Shown here: in pieces, positions 6,269 to 14,373 of the stretch
How positions within the stretch are numbered: the stretch's first letter is position 1
Layout of the letters: each line of letters opens with the position of its first letter
Origin: Verrucomicrobiota bacterium
Lineage (GTDB): Bacteria > Verrucomicrobiota > Verrucomicrobiia > Chthoniobacterales > UBA10450
Assembly: GCA_003218815.1 (NCBI GenBank)
Contig: QHON01000180.1
Location: 1-16,041, forward strand
Length of the DNA: 16,041 bases
Direction of reading: 5' to 3'
Made by a program: the position numbers and the translations under genes
Notes under the pieces: generated by a model
Seen by the model: only the letters and a program-made list of their open reading frames with translations
The model's database searches: none
What the model was told of the DNA's origin: nothing

Positions 6269-6714
6269 AAGCACATCTTAAACAAATCCCGGCCGAGGGG
6301 CTGCATCTTGAAGGCGAAGAAGCATGCTCGATTCCGCAGCTGGAAGCAGAAGGAATTCGATGCGCTGGCCTGCTTCACTACAACATCGACATCGGCGTCT
6401 CGTCCGGAGCGCTCTGGGCGAACGGATCGCTTTCGCAGCCAGTGGAACTACGTTGTGTGTCTTGTCTGGAAAAATTTGTTCACCAGATTGAAGTCCCGGC
6501 ATTTGCAGTGCATACGGAGCTGCGAGGGCCCGAGGCTGTCGATCTTACGCCATTCATACGGGAAGATCTTTTGCTGAATCTGCCCGCGCACCCGCATTGC
6601 GATCGCGACGGCGGTCGCATCTGTAAAGCGAAACACATCGAGATGGCGGAGCAAGATACGAAAGGCAAATCAAACTGGAGCGAGCTGGACAAGCTAAAGC
6701 TGAAACGCAAATAG
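6265..6714 (+). CDS. DUF177 (YceD-like) protein
   Basis: A 149-residue protein starting at ATG 6265, which overlaps the coaD stop (ATGA). The core GLLHYNIDIGVSSGALWANGSLSQPVELRCVSCLEKF..IEVPAF is the DUF177 pattern, with the conserved R-C-x2-C-L (C64, C67), and DLTPFIREDLLLNLPAHPHC matches the later 'D-l-x-x-x-i-r-E-x-l-l-l-x-l-P' block. The family lies beside rpmF in most bacteria and YceD is linked to 23S rRNA accumulation and ribosome assembly. The usual cysteine-rich C-terminus (C-x3-C-x2-L-C-x2-C-G) is reduced to HCDRDGGRIC (C112, C120), and the end is a lysine-rich tail. Position before rpmF supports the assignment. Confidence 0.85.
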   Translation: MKAHLKQIPAEGLHLEGEEACSIPQLEAEGIRCAGLLHYNIDIGVSSGALWANGSLSQPVELRCVSCLEKFVHQIEVPAFAVHTELRGPEAVDLTPFIREDLLLNLPAHPHCDRDGGRICKAKHIEMAEQDTKGKSNWSELDKLKLKRK

Positions 6715-6765
6715 GTTTAGAGTTGTCTTCTTTCTGTTTCCTGCTTCGTTCTCGGCTCGTCAAAT

Positions 6766-6948
6766 ATGGGAGTCCCAAAACGCAAAACGTCGAAAATGCG
6801 ATCGCGCACGCGCAAAGCGGCGAACCGCTGGCATGCTCGGCTGCTAAATAAATGCCCGCAATGCGGCAGCGCAGTCGTAGGGCATACCGTCTGTCCGTCA
6901 TGCGGTTATTACCGTGGGCGACAAGTGTTGACACTCGAAGGGAAATAG
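6766..6948 (+). CDS. rpmF: 50S ribosomal protein L32
   Basis: Sixty residues beginning GVPKRKTSKMRSRTRKAANRW, the standard L32 N-terminus, followed by a zinc ribbon with all four cysteines (C30-x2-C33 and C43-x2-C46). It is a structural component of the large ribosomal subunit. Having all four cysteines makes it the zinc-binding (C+) form. The gene follows DUF177 by 51 bases and precedes plsX by 110, the conserved order. The leader is pyrimidine-rich with no obvious Shine-Dalgarno. Confidence 0.96.
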   Translation: MGVPKRKTSKMRSRTRKAANRWHARLLNKCPQCGSAVVGHTVCPSCGYYRGRQVLTLEGK

Positions 6949-7058
6949 CTTTAAGCGGCGGCTATGTGAGCTGCGGCCGTAAAGCAATAGGCGCTTGGCA
7001 CAAGGGTCCCCATTTTCGCTTTGCAATCAGAGGCTTTAGTTCGCAAAGTTTCCCACCA

Positions 7059-8090
7059 ATGAAGATCGCCCTGGATGCGATGGGCGGCGATTTCGGCCCG
7101 CCTAACCTCGTAGCTGGCGCCGTGATGGCGCTACGGGACTATCATCAGATCAACAAGCTTTATCTCGTCGGCGACTCTTCCAAAATCGAAAGCGAGTTGA
7201 GGAAACATCGCTGCAACGATTCACGGATCGAAATCGTGCACTCTAGCCAGGTGGTGGAGATGAGCGATCGCGCCTGGTCAGCCGTGCGCCGGAAAAAAGA
7301 TTCATCCGTGAGTCGTGCCGTCGATCTTGTGAAACGCGGCCAGGCGGATGCGATCGTGAGCGCGGGTCACACCGGTGCAGCTGTCACCGCGAGCATGATC
7401 AAACTTCGGACTTTACCCGGCATCGACCGTCCCGGAATCGCGGCGGTGCTTCCAACAGAAACGAATGTTTTTGTTTTGGTCGACGCAGGCGCAAACATCG
7501 ACGCACGGCCCGAACATCTTCTTCAATACGCGTTCATGGGTTCTGTTTATTCGCGCCACGTGCTCGGTTACAAGAATCCGACGGTCGGTCTGGTATCGCT
7601 CGGGGAAGAAGACGTGAAAGGCACTGAGAAGACCAAGGAAGTCTTCAAAATGCTGAAGAAGAGTTCGCTCAACTTTGTCGGCAATATCGAGGGTCGACAT
7701 CTGTTCGAGGATCCTGTCGAAGTTGTGGTCTGCGACGGTTTTGTCGGGAACGTGATTTTGAAGACGTGCGAATCAATCGCGGTGGCGATTTTCCAGTGGC
7801 TTAAACACGAACTCAACCGCACACCAATACGGAAGGCCGGTGCGTTTCTTGCAAAAGACGCGTTTCTCACTATCAAGGCCAAAACGAATTACGAGGAGTA
7901 CGGTGGCAGCCCGCTTCTTGGCGTCAACGGCATCTGTATCATCGCGCACGGCGCCAGCACGCCGCCCGCCATCAAGAGCGCACTCCGGGTTGCGGCCGAG
8001 TCGATTGAACAGCAGGTAAACCCGCATATCGTCGAGGAGATTCGCCGTTACAATGAAACGACAGCCTCGCTCGAGCCCGCGCTCCGCTAA
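7059..8090 (+). CDS. plsX: Phosphate acyltransferase PlsX
   Basis: PlsX converts acyl-ACP and phosphate to acyl-phosphate, the donor for PlsY in the first step of phospholipid synthesis; it is a peripheral membrane enzyme. The 343 residues from ATG 7059 start MKIALDAMGGDFGPPNLVAG, the family hallmark. Further blocks are AWSAVRRKKDSSVSRAVDLVKRG, ADAIVSAGHTGAAVTASMIKL, GIDRPGIAAVLPT, VFVLVDAGANIDARPEHLLQYA, VGLVSLGEEDVKGTEK, VEVVVCDGFVGNVILKTCE and GGSPLLGVNGICIIAHGAS. The frame is open further upstream through rpmF but that part is not PlsX-like. It overlaps fabH by 38 bases, so the two are co-translated from one transcript. Confidence 0.97.
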   Translation: MKIALDAMGGDFGPPNLVAGAVMALRDYHQINKLYLVGDSSKIESELRKHRCNDSRIEIVHSSQVVEMSDRAWSAVRRKKDSSVSRAVDLVKRGQADAIVSAGHTGAAVTASMIKLRTLPGIDRPGIAAVLPTETNVFVLVDAGANIDARPEHLLQYAFMGSVYSRHVLGYKNPTVGLVSLGEEDVKGTEKTKEVFKMLKKSSLNFVGNIEGRHLFEDPVEVVVCDGFVGNVILKTCESIAVAIFQWLKHELNRTPIRKAGAFLAKDAFLTIKAKTNYEEYGGSPLLGVNGICIIAHGASTPPAIKSALRVAAESIEQQVNPHIVEEIRRYNETTASLEPALR

Positions 8091-9075
8091 CCCGCGGCGC
8101 ACCGTCTCGATCATCGGCACTGGAAGTTACGTGCCAAAGAAAATTCTGACCAATAAAGACCTGTCGCGCATGGTCGATACGAGCGACGAATGGATCACCA
8201 CTCGCACGGGCATCAAGGAACGTCGCATCGCCGCGAAAGATGAACAGACAAGTGACATGGCCACGAAAGCGGCGCTGAAGGCGATCGAACAGGCGAAAAT
8301 CTCGGCCAGCGAAATCGATCTTATTCTCGTCGCCACGGCTACCCCCGACATGCTCTTTCCCGCGACAGCCTGTTTCGTTCAGAAAAAGATCGGGGCGACC
8401 AAGGCCGCATGTCTCGATATTTCCGCCGCCTGCGCCGGTTTTCTTTTCGGCCTCGAGATCGCGCAACAATTCATTACCTCGCACGCGCACGATACGGTTC
8501 TTGTCATCGGAGCTGAGAAGCTAACATCGATTACTAATTGGACCGATCGTAATACATGTGTGCTCTTTGGAGACGGTGCTGGCGCCGCTATTTTGCGCCA
8601 TCGCGGCAGCGCTCACGGGGTGATTAGCACGCATATTGGCAGTGACGCCCAGTATACCGATATTTTGTTCATGCCCGGCGGCGGCTCGCGCTGTCCAATC
8701 ACGCGCGAAAATGTCGATCTCCATTTGCAAACGATCCACATGACCGGCAAAGAGGTTTACAAGCAGGCGGTGACCGCGATGCTAAAGGCGGCCAAGAAAG
8801 CCCTCGACCAAGCTGGATTGGCCATCGAGGACATTGCCTGTATCATTCCGCATCAGGCTAATTTGCGCATCATCGAAGCCATCGCGGATCGGCTCGGCAT
8901 TTCGCGGGAGAAGATGTTTGTAAATCTCGATCGTTATGGAAACACTTCCGCCGCGGCAGTAGCGATCGCGCTCGATGAAGCCAACCGCAGCGGGCGAATC
9001 AAACCGGGCGACTACGTTCTCATGGTCGTGTTCGGCGGAGGTCTAACCTGGGCGAGCACAGTTATCGAATGGTGA
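8053..9075 (+). CDS. fabH: Beta-ketoacyl-ACP synthase III (FabH)
   Basis: FabH condenses acetyl-CoA (or a branched acyl-CoA) with malonyl-ACP to start type II fatty-acid synthesis. The 340-residue product carries the thiolase-fold catalytic triad: C127 in DISAACAGFLFGLE, H267 in IIPHQANLRII and N297 in YGNTSAA. Other signatures are SIIGTGSYVP, TSDEWITTRTGIKERR, LFGDGAGAAIL and VVFGGGLTWAS. The ATG at 8053 lies inside the end of plsX; no other Met codon occurs before the conserved TVSIIGTGSYVPKK block, so the overlap appears real and gives a short basic N-terminal extension. The adenylate-cyclase gene starts 16 bases downstream. Confidence 0.97.
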   Translation: MKRQPRSSPRSANPRRTVSIIGTGSYVPKKILTNKDLSRMVDTSDEWITTRTGIKERRIAAKDEQTSDMATKAALKAIEQAKISASEIDLILVATATPDMLFPATACFVQKKIGATKAACLDISAACAGFLFGLEIAQQFITSHAHDTVLVIGAEKLTSITNWTDRNTCVLFGDGAGAAILRHRGSAHGVISTHIGSDAQYTDILFMPGGGSRCPITRENVDLHLQTIHMTGKEVYKQAVTAMLKAAKKALDQAGLAIEDIACIIPHQANLRIIEAIADRLGISREKMFVNLDRYGNTSAAAVAIALDEANRSGRIKPGDYVLMVVFGGGLTWASTVIEW

Positions 9076-9091
9076 ACTTTCTCAAACCGAG

Positions 9092-10954
9092 ATGGAACGC
9101 CGTCTAACTGCTATCCTTGCCGCCGACGTGGTCGGATACAGTCGGCTGATGGGAACCGATGAAGCTGGCACGCTTGCGCGACTCAAGTCGCTACGTGGCG
9201 AATTCATCGACTTCAAGATCACTGAACATCAGGGCCGCATTGTCAAACTTACCGGCGATGGGATTCTCGCAGAATTCGCGAGCGTAGTTAGCGCGGTGGC
9301 CTGCGCGGCAGAGATGCAGCGAGGTCTGCGCGAACGATCTGCAGAGACACCAGCCGACCGGCGTATCGAGTTTCGGATCGGCATCAATCTCGGCGATGTT
9401 ATCGTTGAACAGGACGATATTTACGGCGATGGAGTGAACGTCGCAGTCCGGCTGGGAAGTATTGCTGCTCCAGGTGGTATTGTTGTATCGCAATCGGTTC
9501 GTGATCAGGTTGGCAACCGGCTCGATGTCACCTTCGAGGACGGAGGCGAGCAGAACTTGAAGAACATCGAAAAGCCTATTCGCGTTTACAGTGTCCGACT
9601 GGAGGATTTGGACTTCGCCGACACGGCTTCAATGAAGAATAGTCGACCATCTATCGTGGTGCTGCCGTTCAGCAATATGAGCGGTGATCCGGAGCAGGAA
9701 TATTTCAGCGATGGTATCACCGAGGACATCATTACGGACCTCTCAAAGATTTCCGGTCTTTTCGTCGTCGCTCGCCACACCGCGTTCACCTACAAAACCA
9801 AACCGGTGAAGGTCGAACAGGTTGGGCGAGAACTCGGGGTCGCGTTTGCTCTAGAAGGAAGCGTCCGAAAAGCTGGAGCGCGCGTACGCGTCACGGCGCA
9901 GTTGACAGGCGCGACAACGGGCGGGCACGTTTGGGCGGAACGTTTCGATCGGGATCTGACCGACATCTTCGCCATCCAGGACGAAATCACGCACGCTATC
10001 GTCGAACAGTTGAAAGTGAAGCTGCTGCCGCAGGAAAAGAAATTGATCGGTGAATCGCCGACTTTGAACGTGGAGGCCTACACTTACTACCTGCGCGGTC
10101 GCGATTTTCTTTACCGGTACTCCAAACGTTATTTCGAGCTCGCGCGGCGGATGTTTACAAAAGCGATCGAGCTCGACCCGAATTACGCGCGCGCTTACGC
10201 CGGAATCGCTGACTGCGATGCGTTTCTCTACATGGTCTATCAGGTGGACGTTCCACTCGAAGGGATTCTCGACATATCGGCGAAGGCGCTGGCCCTGGAC
10301 AACAAGCTTGCCGAAGCGCACACCGCTCGCGGAGTAGCACTTTCCGCTGCCCGTGACTTCGATGAAGCCAACACCGAATTCGAGACAGCATTGACGCTCG
10401 ACCCGAATTCGTTCGAAGCGCATTTCCTTTATGCGCGTCCCGCTTTCCAGCAGGGAAAAATCGCGCGGGCGGCTGAGCTTTTGGAGCGCGCATCGGAAAT
10501 CAATTCGGCCGATTACAAGCCTCCGGCTTTGCTCATTCAAATGTATCGCTCACTCGGACGCGACTCCGATGCCAAGGCAGCCGCACGCACAACCGTCGAG
10601 CTTGGCGAACGGGAGCTTGTGTTGCATCCAGAAGATCCTCGACCCGCGGTGGCTGGCGCTCTTGCGCTGCTGGAATTAGGAGAAAAAGACAGGGCGAGAG
10701 ATTGGACCACGCGAGCTCAGGCCATCGAATCTGAAGACCCGATCTCCCTGTACAATATCGCGTGCGTTTACAGTCACCTGGGTGATTCTGACGCGGCTTT
10801 TGACTTGCTGGAGCGAGTCACTCAAAACGGACGGCAATTTTGGAGAGATTGGATCGAAAACGATTCCGACTTGGACGGCGTACGAAATCATCCACGCTAC
10901 GCGCAGCTCCTCACGCTACTTAATGAGCGAACGAGCGATTTCCCGACGAAATGA
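9092..10954 (+). CDS. Class III adenylate/guanylate cyclase with TolB-like region and TPR repeats
   Basis: A 620-residue, three-part protein. Residues 1-170 form a class III cyclase homology domain: metal-binding D12 (ILAADVVGYSRLM) and D56 (KLTGDGILAEF), putative purine-selecting K52 and D109, and transition-state N116 and R120 (IYGDGVNVAVRL). The Lys/Asp pair predicts ATP as substrate, so cAMP as product. Residues about 186-313 are a TolB-N/COG5616-type region (SIVVLPFSNMSGDPEQEYFSDG, FALEGSVRKAG, HVWAERFDRDL). From about 325 to 600 are TPR-like helices (ARRMFTKAIELDPNYARAYAGIADC and repeats), likely for protein interaction. Relatives in rhizobia often have a membrane helix between the parts; none is seen here, so it should be soluble. 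It lies 16 bases after fabH and its stop is two bases before the tatD start codon. Confidence 0.92.
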   Translation: MERRLTAILAADVVGYSRLMGTDEAGTLARLKSLRGEFIDFKITEHQGRIVKLTGDGILAEFASVVSAVACAAEMQRGLRERSAETPADRRIEFRIGINLGDVIVEQDDIYGDGVNVAVRLGSIAAPGGIVVSQSVRDQVGNRLDVTFEDGGEQNLKNIEKPIRVYSVRLEDLDFADTASMKNSRPSIVVLPFSNMSGDPEQEYFSDGITEDIITDLSKISGLFVVARHTAFTYKTKPVKVEQVGRELGVAFALEGSVRKAGARVRVTAQLTGATTGGHVWAERFDRDLTDIFAIQDEITHAIVEQLKVKLLPQEKKLIGESPTLNVEAYTYYLRGRDFLYRYSKRYFELARRMFTKAIELDPNYARAYAGIADCDAFLYMVYQVDVPLEGILDISAKALALDNKLAEAHTARGVALSAARDFDEANTEFETALTLDPNSFEAHFLYARPAFQQGKIARAAELLERASEINSADYKPPALLIQMYRSLGRDSDAKAAARTTVELGERELVLHPEDPRPAVAGALALLELGEKDRARDWTTRAQAIESEDPISLYNIACVYSHLGDSDAAFDLLERVTQNGRQFWRDWIENDSDLDGVRNHPRYAQLLTLLNERTSDFPTK

Positions 10955-10955
10955 A

Positions 10956-11819
10956 ATGCTGATCGAAACCCACGCCCACCTCGATTATCCTGATTTTACA
11001 GGCGATTTTGAGGATGTGCTTCGCCGGGCGAACGAAGCCGCCGTCACGCGCATCGTCACGATCGGCACTTCAGTGGAGAGCAGCCGGCGCGCGGTTGATC
11101 TTGCCGAGAAGCATTCGAATATCTACGCGGTAATCGGAGTGCACCCGACCTCTGCCGAAAAAACCGTGGAAGACATAATCACACCATTGCGCGACTTGGC
11201 CCAAAGTCGGCGCGTAGTCGCCATTGGTGAGACTGGTTTAGATTATCACCACCTACCCAGCGTCGAGGCTGCGAAAGAAAAGAACGTGCAAGTCTTCGCT
11301 CGCGCTTTGCAAGGTGAGACAGAGGAGGAAATCGAAGCGAATATCCAAGATGGTGCCTACAAGTCGAGACAGGCTAGTCTCTTTCAGCAGCAACTCGATC
11401 TCGCAACTGAACTGGGGCTTAACGTCGTCATTCATCAGCGCGATGCGTGGGACGACACACTCGAAATCATGGCACCGTATTCAGGCAGACTACACGGCGT
11501 ATTCCATTGCTTCGGCGGCACGCTCGAACAAGCAAACGAGGTTATCGATCTGAACCATCTCGTTTCCTTCACTGGCATTGTAACTTTCAAGAACGGGACC
11601 GACGTTCGAGACGTAGCGGCGCAAATACCGCTCCACAAATTTATGGTGGAAACCGATTGTCCCTACCTCGCCCCCGTTCCGTTCCGCGGGAAACGCTGCG
11701 AACCGGCGCACACACGACTGGTCGCCGAATCGATCGCAACTGCACGCGGCATTTTGCTGGAAGACGTGGCCGAAATGACAACCCAAACCGCAGAAGAATT
11801 TTTCCGCTTCAACCGATGA
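10956..11819 (+). CDS. tatD: TatD-family metal-dependent hydrolase
   Basis: A 287-residue amidohydrolase-fold protein. The family includes metal-dependent DNases and related hydrolases acting in the cytoplasm. Metal ligands are visible: H6 and H8 (ETHAHLD), E92 (AIGETGLDYH), H160 (VVIHQRDA), H184 (GVFHCFGG) and D234 (METDCPYLAP class, here VETDCPYLAP). Also typical are IGVHPTSA and SFTGIVTFKN. Between GLDYHHLP and QASLFQQQLDLA there are about 37 extra residues (101-138) that most TatD proteins lack. ATG 10956 is chosen because it sits directly before the metal motif; ATG 10923 is in frame but would extend into the cyclase gene. The stop overlaps the start of the transpeptidase gene. Confidence 0.9.
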   Translation: MLIETHAHLDYPDFTGDFEDVLRRANEAAVTRIVTIGTSVESSRRAVDLAEKHSNIYAVIGVHPTSAEKTVEDIITPLRDLAQSRRVVAIGETGLDYHHLPSVEAAKEKNVQVFARALQGETEEEIEANIQDGAYKSRQASLFQQQLDLATELGLNVVIHQRDAWDDTLEIMAPYSGRLHGVFHCFGGTLEQANEVIDLNHLVSFTGIVTFKNGTDVRDVAAQIPLHKFMVETDCPYLAPVPFRGKRCEPAHTRLVAESIATARGILLEDVAEMTTQTAEEFFRFNR

Positions 11820-12475
11820 AGATCGACAATCGCAAGATCGACATCTTCATTCGCGTAATCTTTCTCGGCGCTGTTGCGATTGTGATCGCGTCCTGCGCCG
11901 CGCCCGATACACGGCATCACATTGTTATCAGCGCGCGTGAACAAAAATTAGCGCTTCTCGATCACGGTAGCTTGATGGCCATCTACCCGGTGTCCACGTC
12001 GAAGTTTGGTTTGGGGGATTGGCCCGGCAGCTCTTTTACTCCACTGGGCGAACTGGAGATCGAAGAAAAAATTGGCGATCATGCACCGCCCGGTACTGTC
12101 TTCAAAGATCGACGCCGCACCGGCGAAATCGTCCAGCCAGACTCGCCAGGGCGCGATCCAATCGTAACGCGCATTCTTTGGTTGCGTGGACGTGAGCCCC
12201 AAAACACCAATGCTTATGCGCGCATGATTTACATTCACGGTACGCCGGAGGAGCGGAACATTGGCCTGCCCGCGAGTTACGGATGTATCCGGATGCGCTC
12301 GAGCGATATCATTAATTTGTATGAAATCGTCGGCCGCGGTGCGGAAGTAACCATTGTCGATGCGCCGCTTGCGGCCGTCATTCCAGGGCTGACTTCGGGG
12401 AGGCGATTGGCGGAGATAAGCAAGCCAAATGGCGATTCGTCAGGTGGGAGCACGACCTTTGGATCGCCAAGATGA
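11816..12475 (+). CDS. L,D-transpeptidase (YkuD domain) lipoprotein
   Basis: A 219-residue protein with a lipoprotein signal (hydrophobic segment 10-26 then IASC, Cys27), so it is probably anchored to a membrane facing the periplasm; the residue after Cys27 is Ala, not Asp, which favours the outer membrane. The YkuD catalytic region is complete: MIYIHGTPEERNIGLPASYGCIRM with H141 and catalytic C157, then RSSDIINLYEIVGRGAEVTI. These enzymes make 3-3 peptidoglycan cross-links or attach lipoproteins to the wall; the exact substrate is unknown. ATG 11816 overlaps the tatD TGA; the frame is open far upstream but the signal peptide fixes this start. It is the last gene of the rightward series. Confidence 0.9.
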   Translation: MKIDNRKIDIFIRVIFLGAVAIVIASCAAPDTRHHIVISAREQKLALLDHGSLMAIYPVSTSKFGLGDWPGSSFTPLGELEIEEKIGDHAPPGTVFKDRRRTGEIVQPDSPGRDPIVTRILWLRGREPQNTNAYARMIYIHGTPEERNIGLPASYGCIRMRSSDIINLYEIVGRGAEVTIVDAPLAAVIPGLTSGRRLAEISKPNGDSSGGSTTFGSPR

Positions 12476-12478
12476 AAT

Positions 12479-12496
12479 CGGGCAGAACAGAGCCCG
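12479..12496. terminator. Possible short bidirectional terminator between convergent genes
   Basis: CGGGC and GCCCG pair around an eight-base loop, immediately after the transpeptidase stop and about nine bases beyond the gmd stop. On the plus strand TCCTTCATTT follows; on the minus strand ATTTCATCTT follows. The stem is only five G/C pairs and the T-rich tails are interrupted, so this is a weak candidate. Confidence 0.35.
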
Positions 12497-12504
12497 TCCT
12501 TCAT

Positions 12505-13518
12505 TTACGGTAATTTGCCGAGGTGCTCCTGAGGAGTCTTGCGTGAAAGCAATTCCATATCGGCGTCAACCATGATTTGGACCAGTTCGTGAAATCGCAC
12601 TTTTGGTTCCCAATCAAGAATTTTCTTCGCTTTGGAGGCGTCACCGACCAAGAGGTCTACTTCGGCCGGACGCTCATAACGCGAGTCGTGTTTGACAAAT
12701 TCCTTCCAATCAAGATCAACATGCGAGAAGGCCGCTTCGACAAACTCGCGCACACTATGTGTCTCGCCGGTGGCCAGGACAAAATCGTCCCCTTCTCCAA
12801 GCTGAAGAATTCGCCACATTCCTTCCACGTACTCGGGCGCGTATCCCCAATCTCGCTTCGCGTCTAGATTGCCGAGGAACAATTCTTTCTGCAGACCGTG
12901 CTTAACCGCGGCGACGGCGCGCGAGATCTTGCGCGTGACAAACGTTTCGCCGCGCCGGGGGCTTTCATGGTTGAACAAAATGCCGTTGCTCGCGCAAAGA
13001 CCGTAACTCTCACGATAGTTTACCGTCGCCCAAAACGAAAAAACCTTTGCCACACCATACGGGCTGCGCGGCCAGAATGGCGTCGTTTCGGTTTGCGGCA
13101 CATGTTGCGCCTTGCCAAACATTTCGCTGCTAGATGCCTGATAAAAACGCGACCGCAGTCCGGCTTCGCGGATTGCTTCTAAAATGCGAATCGCGCCGAC
13201 GCCGGTGATATCGGACGTATATTCCGGAATATCGAAGCTCACGCGGACATGGCTTTGCGCGGCAAGATGATAAATTTCGTCCGGCTTCAGCTCGTAAAGT
13301 AACTTTACCAAATTCACCGAGTCGCTCAGATCACCATAATGTAGGAACATTCGAACGTCATTGATGTGAGGATCGGCATAAAGGTGGTCGATGCGCGAGG
13401 TGTTGAATGTGCTCGCACGTCGAATGATCCCGTGCACTTCGTAGCCTTTCTCCAGCAGCAGGTCGGCCAGATAACTGCCATCCTGCCCGGTGATGCCGGT
13501 AATGAGCGCCTTCTTCAT
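12505..13518 (-). CDS. gmd: GDP-mannose 4,6-dehydratase
   Basis: The enzyme converts GDP-mannose to GDP-4-keto-6-deoxymannose, the branch point to GDP-fucose, GDP-rhamnose and related sugars for surface glycans. The 337 residues are a full extended short-chain dehydrogenase: NAD(P)-binding TGITGQDGSYLADLL (7-21), IIRRASTFNTSRIDHLY, HYGDLSDSVNL, YHLAAQSHVRVSFDIPEYT, catalytic S130/E132 (QASSSEMFG) and Y154/K158 (SPYGVAKVFSFW), and the substrate region NHESPRRGETFVTRKI. ATG 13518 starts MKKALITG. It lies 45 bases after rph on the same strand. No fucose synthase or rhamnose reductase gene is adjacent here, so the final sugar cannot be told. A bifunctional role is not supported by length. Confidence 0.96.
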   Translation of the reverse strand: MKKALITGITGQDGSYLADLLLEKGYEVHGIIRRASTFNTSRIDHLYADPHINDVRMFLHYGDLSDSVNLVKLLYELKPDEIYHLAAQSHVRVSFDIPEYTSDITGVGAIRILEAIREAGLRSRFYQASSSEMFGKAQHVPQTETTPFWPRSPYGVAKVFSFWATVNYRESYGLCASNGILFNHESPRRGETFVTRKISRAVAAVKHGLQKELFLGNLDAKRDWGYAPEYVEGMWRILQLGEGDDFVLATGETHSVREFVEAAFSHVDLDWKEFVKHDSRYERPAEVDLLVGDASKAKKILDWEPKVRFHELVQIMVDADMELLSRKTPQEHLGKLP

Positions 13519-13563
13519 GTCGATCTTGCGCTTTAACTTATCGTTGTCTCGCCAGCAAACGAA

Positions 13564-14310
13564 TTAGCCCGGCGGCGTCACCATCAACCGCGCGAGGACT
13601 GCACGCTGCGCCGCGATCAATTCAGCGATGCCTTTCCGGGCGAGCATGAGCATTTCGTCCAGCTGCGCCTGCGCAAACGTTGCTTCTTCACCGGAACCTT
13701 GTACCTCTACGAATTCGCTGTCTTCGGTCGCTACTAGATTGAAATCGACGGTGACGAGTTTGTCTTCTTCGTAGTTAAGATCGACAATCGCATTTCCATC
13801 GAGAACGCCAGCACTTACTGCCGCGACTAATTTTCGCACCGGAGGTGCGTCGAGCTTTTTTTCCTTCGCAAGTTTGCGGCAGGCAATCGCGACGGCCAAG
13901 CTCGCCCCCGTGATTGCAGCGGTGCGCGTTCCGCCGTCAGCTTGCAAAACATCGCAATCAACCCAGATCGTGTGTGGCCCAAGTTTTTCAAGATCGACGG
14001 CTGTTCGCAGCGATCGCCCAATTAAACGCTGAATCTCCATGCTGCGGCCGTCGATTCGACCCCTTGTGATATCGCGCGGTTTTCGGGTCTGCGTCGAGTA
14101 CGGGAGCATTGAATATTCGGCGGTAAGCCAGCCGCCGGTCACCCCCTGCTCTTTCATCCAGCGCGGGACGTTTTCTTCTATCGTCACGCCACAGATGACG
14201 CGGGTGTTGCCCATTGCAACGAGCACCGAACCACCAGCGTATGGTGCAATCCCGAGCTCGAAAGCAACGGGACGCAGTTGATCGCTGGTTCTTCCGTCAA
14301 TTCGGCTCAT
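13564..14310 (-). CDS. rph: Ribonuclease PH
   Basis: RNase PH is a phosphorolytic 3'-exonuclease that trims tRNA 3' ends and helps rRNA turnover. The 248 residues start at ATG 14310 with MSRIDGRTSDQLRPV; a GTG 24 bases upstream is in frame but adds residues not seen in relatives. Signatures: TRVICGVTIEENVPRWM, WLTAEYSMLP, RKPRDITRGRIDGRSMEIQRLIGRSLR, the phosphate-binding ADGGTRTAAITGA (R129), and the metal-binding DGNAIVDLNYEED (D177, D183). VEVQGSGEEATFAQAQLDEMLMLARKGI completes the family pattern. It sits between the glycosyltransferase (63 bases upstream) and gmd. Confidence 0.96.
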   Translation of the reverse strand: MSRIDGRTSDQLRPVAFELGIAPYAGGSVLVAMGNTRVICGVTIEENVPRWMKEQGVTGGWLTAEYSMLPYSTQTRKPRDITRGRIDGRSMEIQRLIGRSLRTAVDLEKLGPHTIWVDCDVLQADGGTRTAAITGASLAVAIACRKLAKEKKLDAPPVRKLVAAVSAGVLDGNAIVDLNYEEDKLVTVDFNLVATEDSEFVEVQGSGEEATFAQAQLDEMLMLARKGIAELIAAQRAVLARLMVTPPG

Positions 14311-14373
14311 TATGGAAAAGGTAGATCCGCGCACGAGCTCTCTGCACCAAGCAGTTTTCTGCGTGGCATATTC

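Noticed and set aside
6994..7024. Sigma-54-like promoter (TTGGCAC) upstream of plsX
   Set aside because: TGGCAC is present but no TTGC element occurs at the required spacing; the next TTGC is far too distant.
7019..7048. CTTTGC/GCAAAG hairpin ahead of plsX as a terminator or attenuator
   Set aside because: Only six pairs around an 18-base loop with no T-run; it is compatible with chance.
6852..7058. In-frame upstream extension of plsX through rpmF
   Set aside because: The extension is read out of frame through the real L32 gene, and PlsX family similarity starts exactly at MKIALDAMGG (7059).
10782..10955. Upstream extension of tatD into the cyclase gene
   Set aside because: It is a shadow of the TPR coding region; the HxH metal motif follows directly after ATG 10956.
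11447..11815. 123-codon open upstream extension of the L,D-transpeptidase frame
   Set aside because: It lies wholly over tatD in another frame, is Arg-rich shadow sequence, and the lipoprotein signal begins at ATG 11816.
14311..14373. CTGC-TTGGT-GCAG hairpin between the glycosyltransferase and rph as terminator
   Set aside because: Four-base stem without a T-tail; too weak to call.
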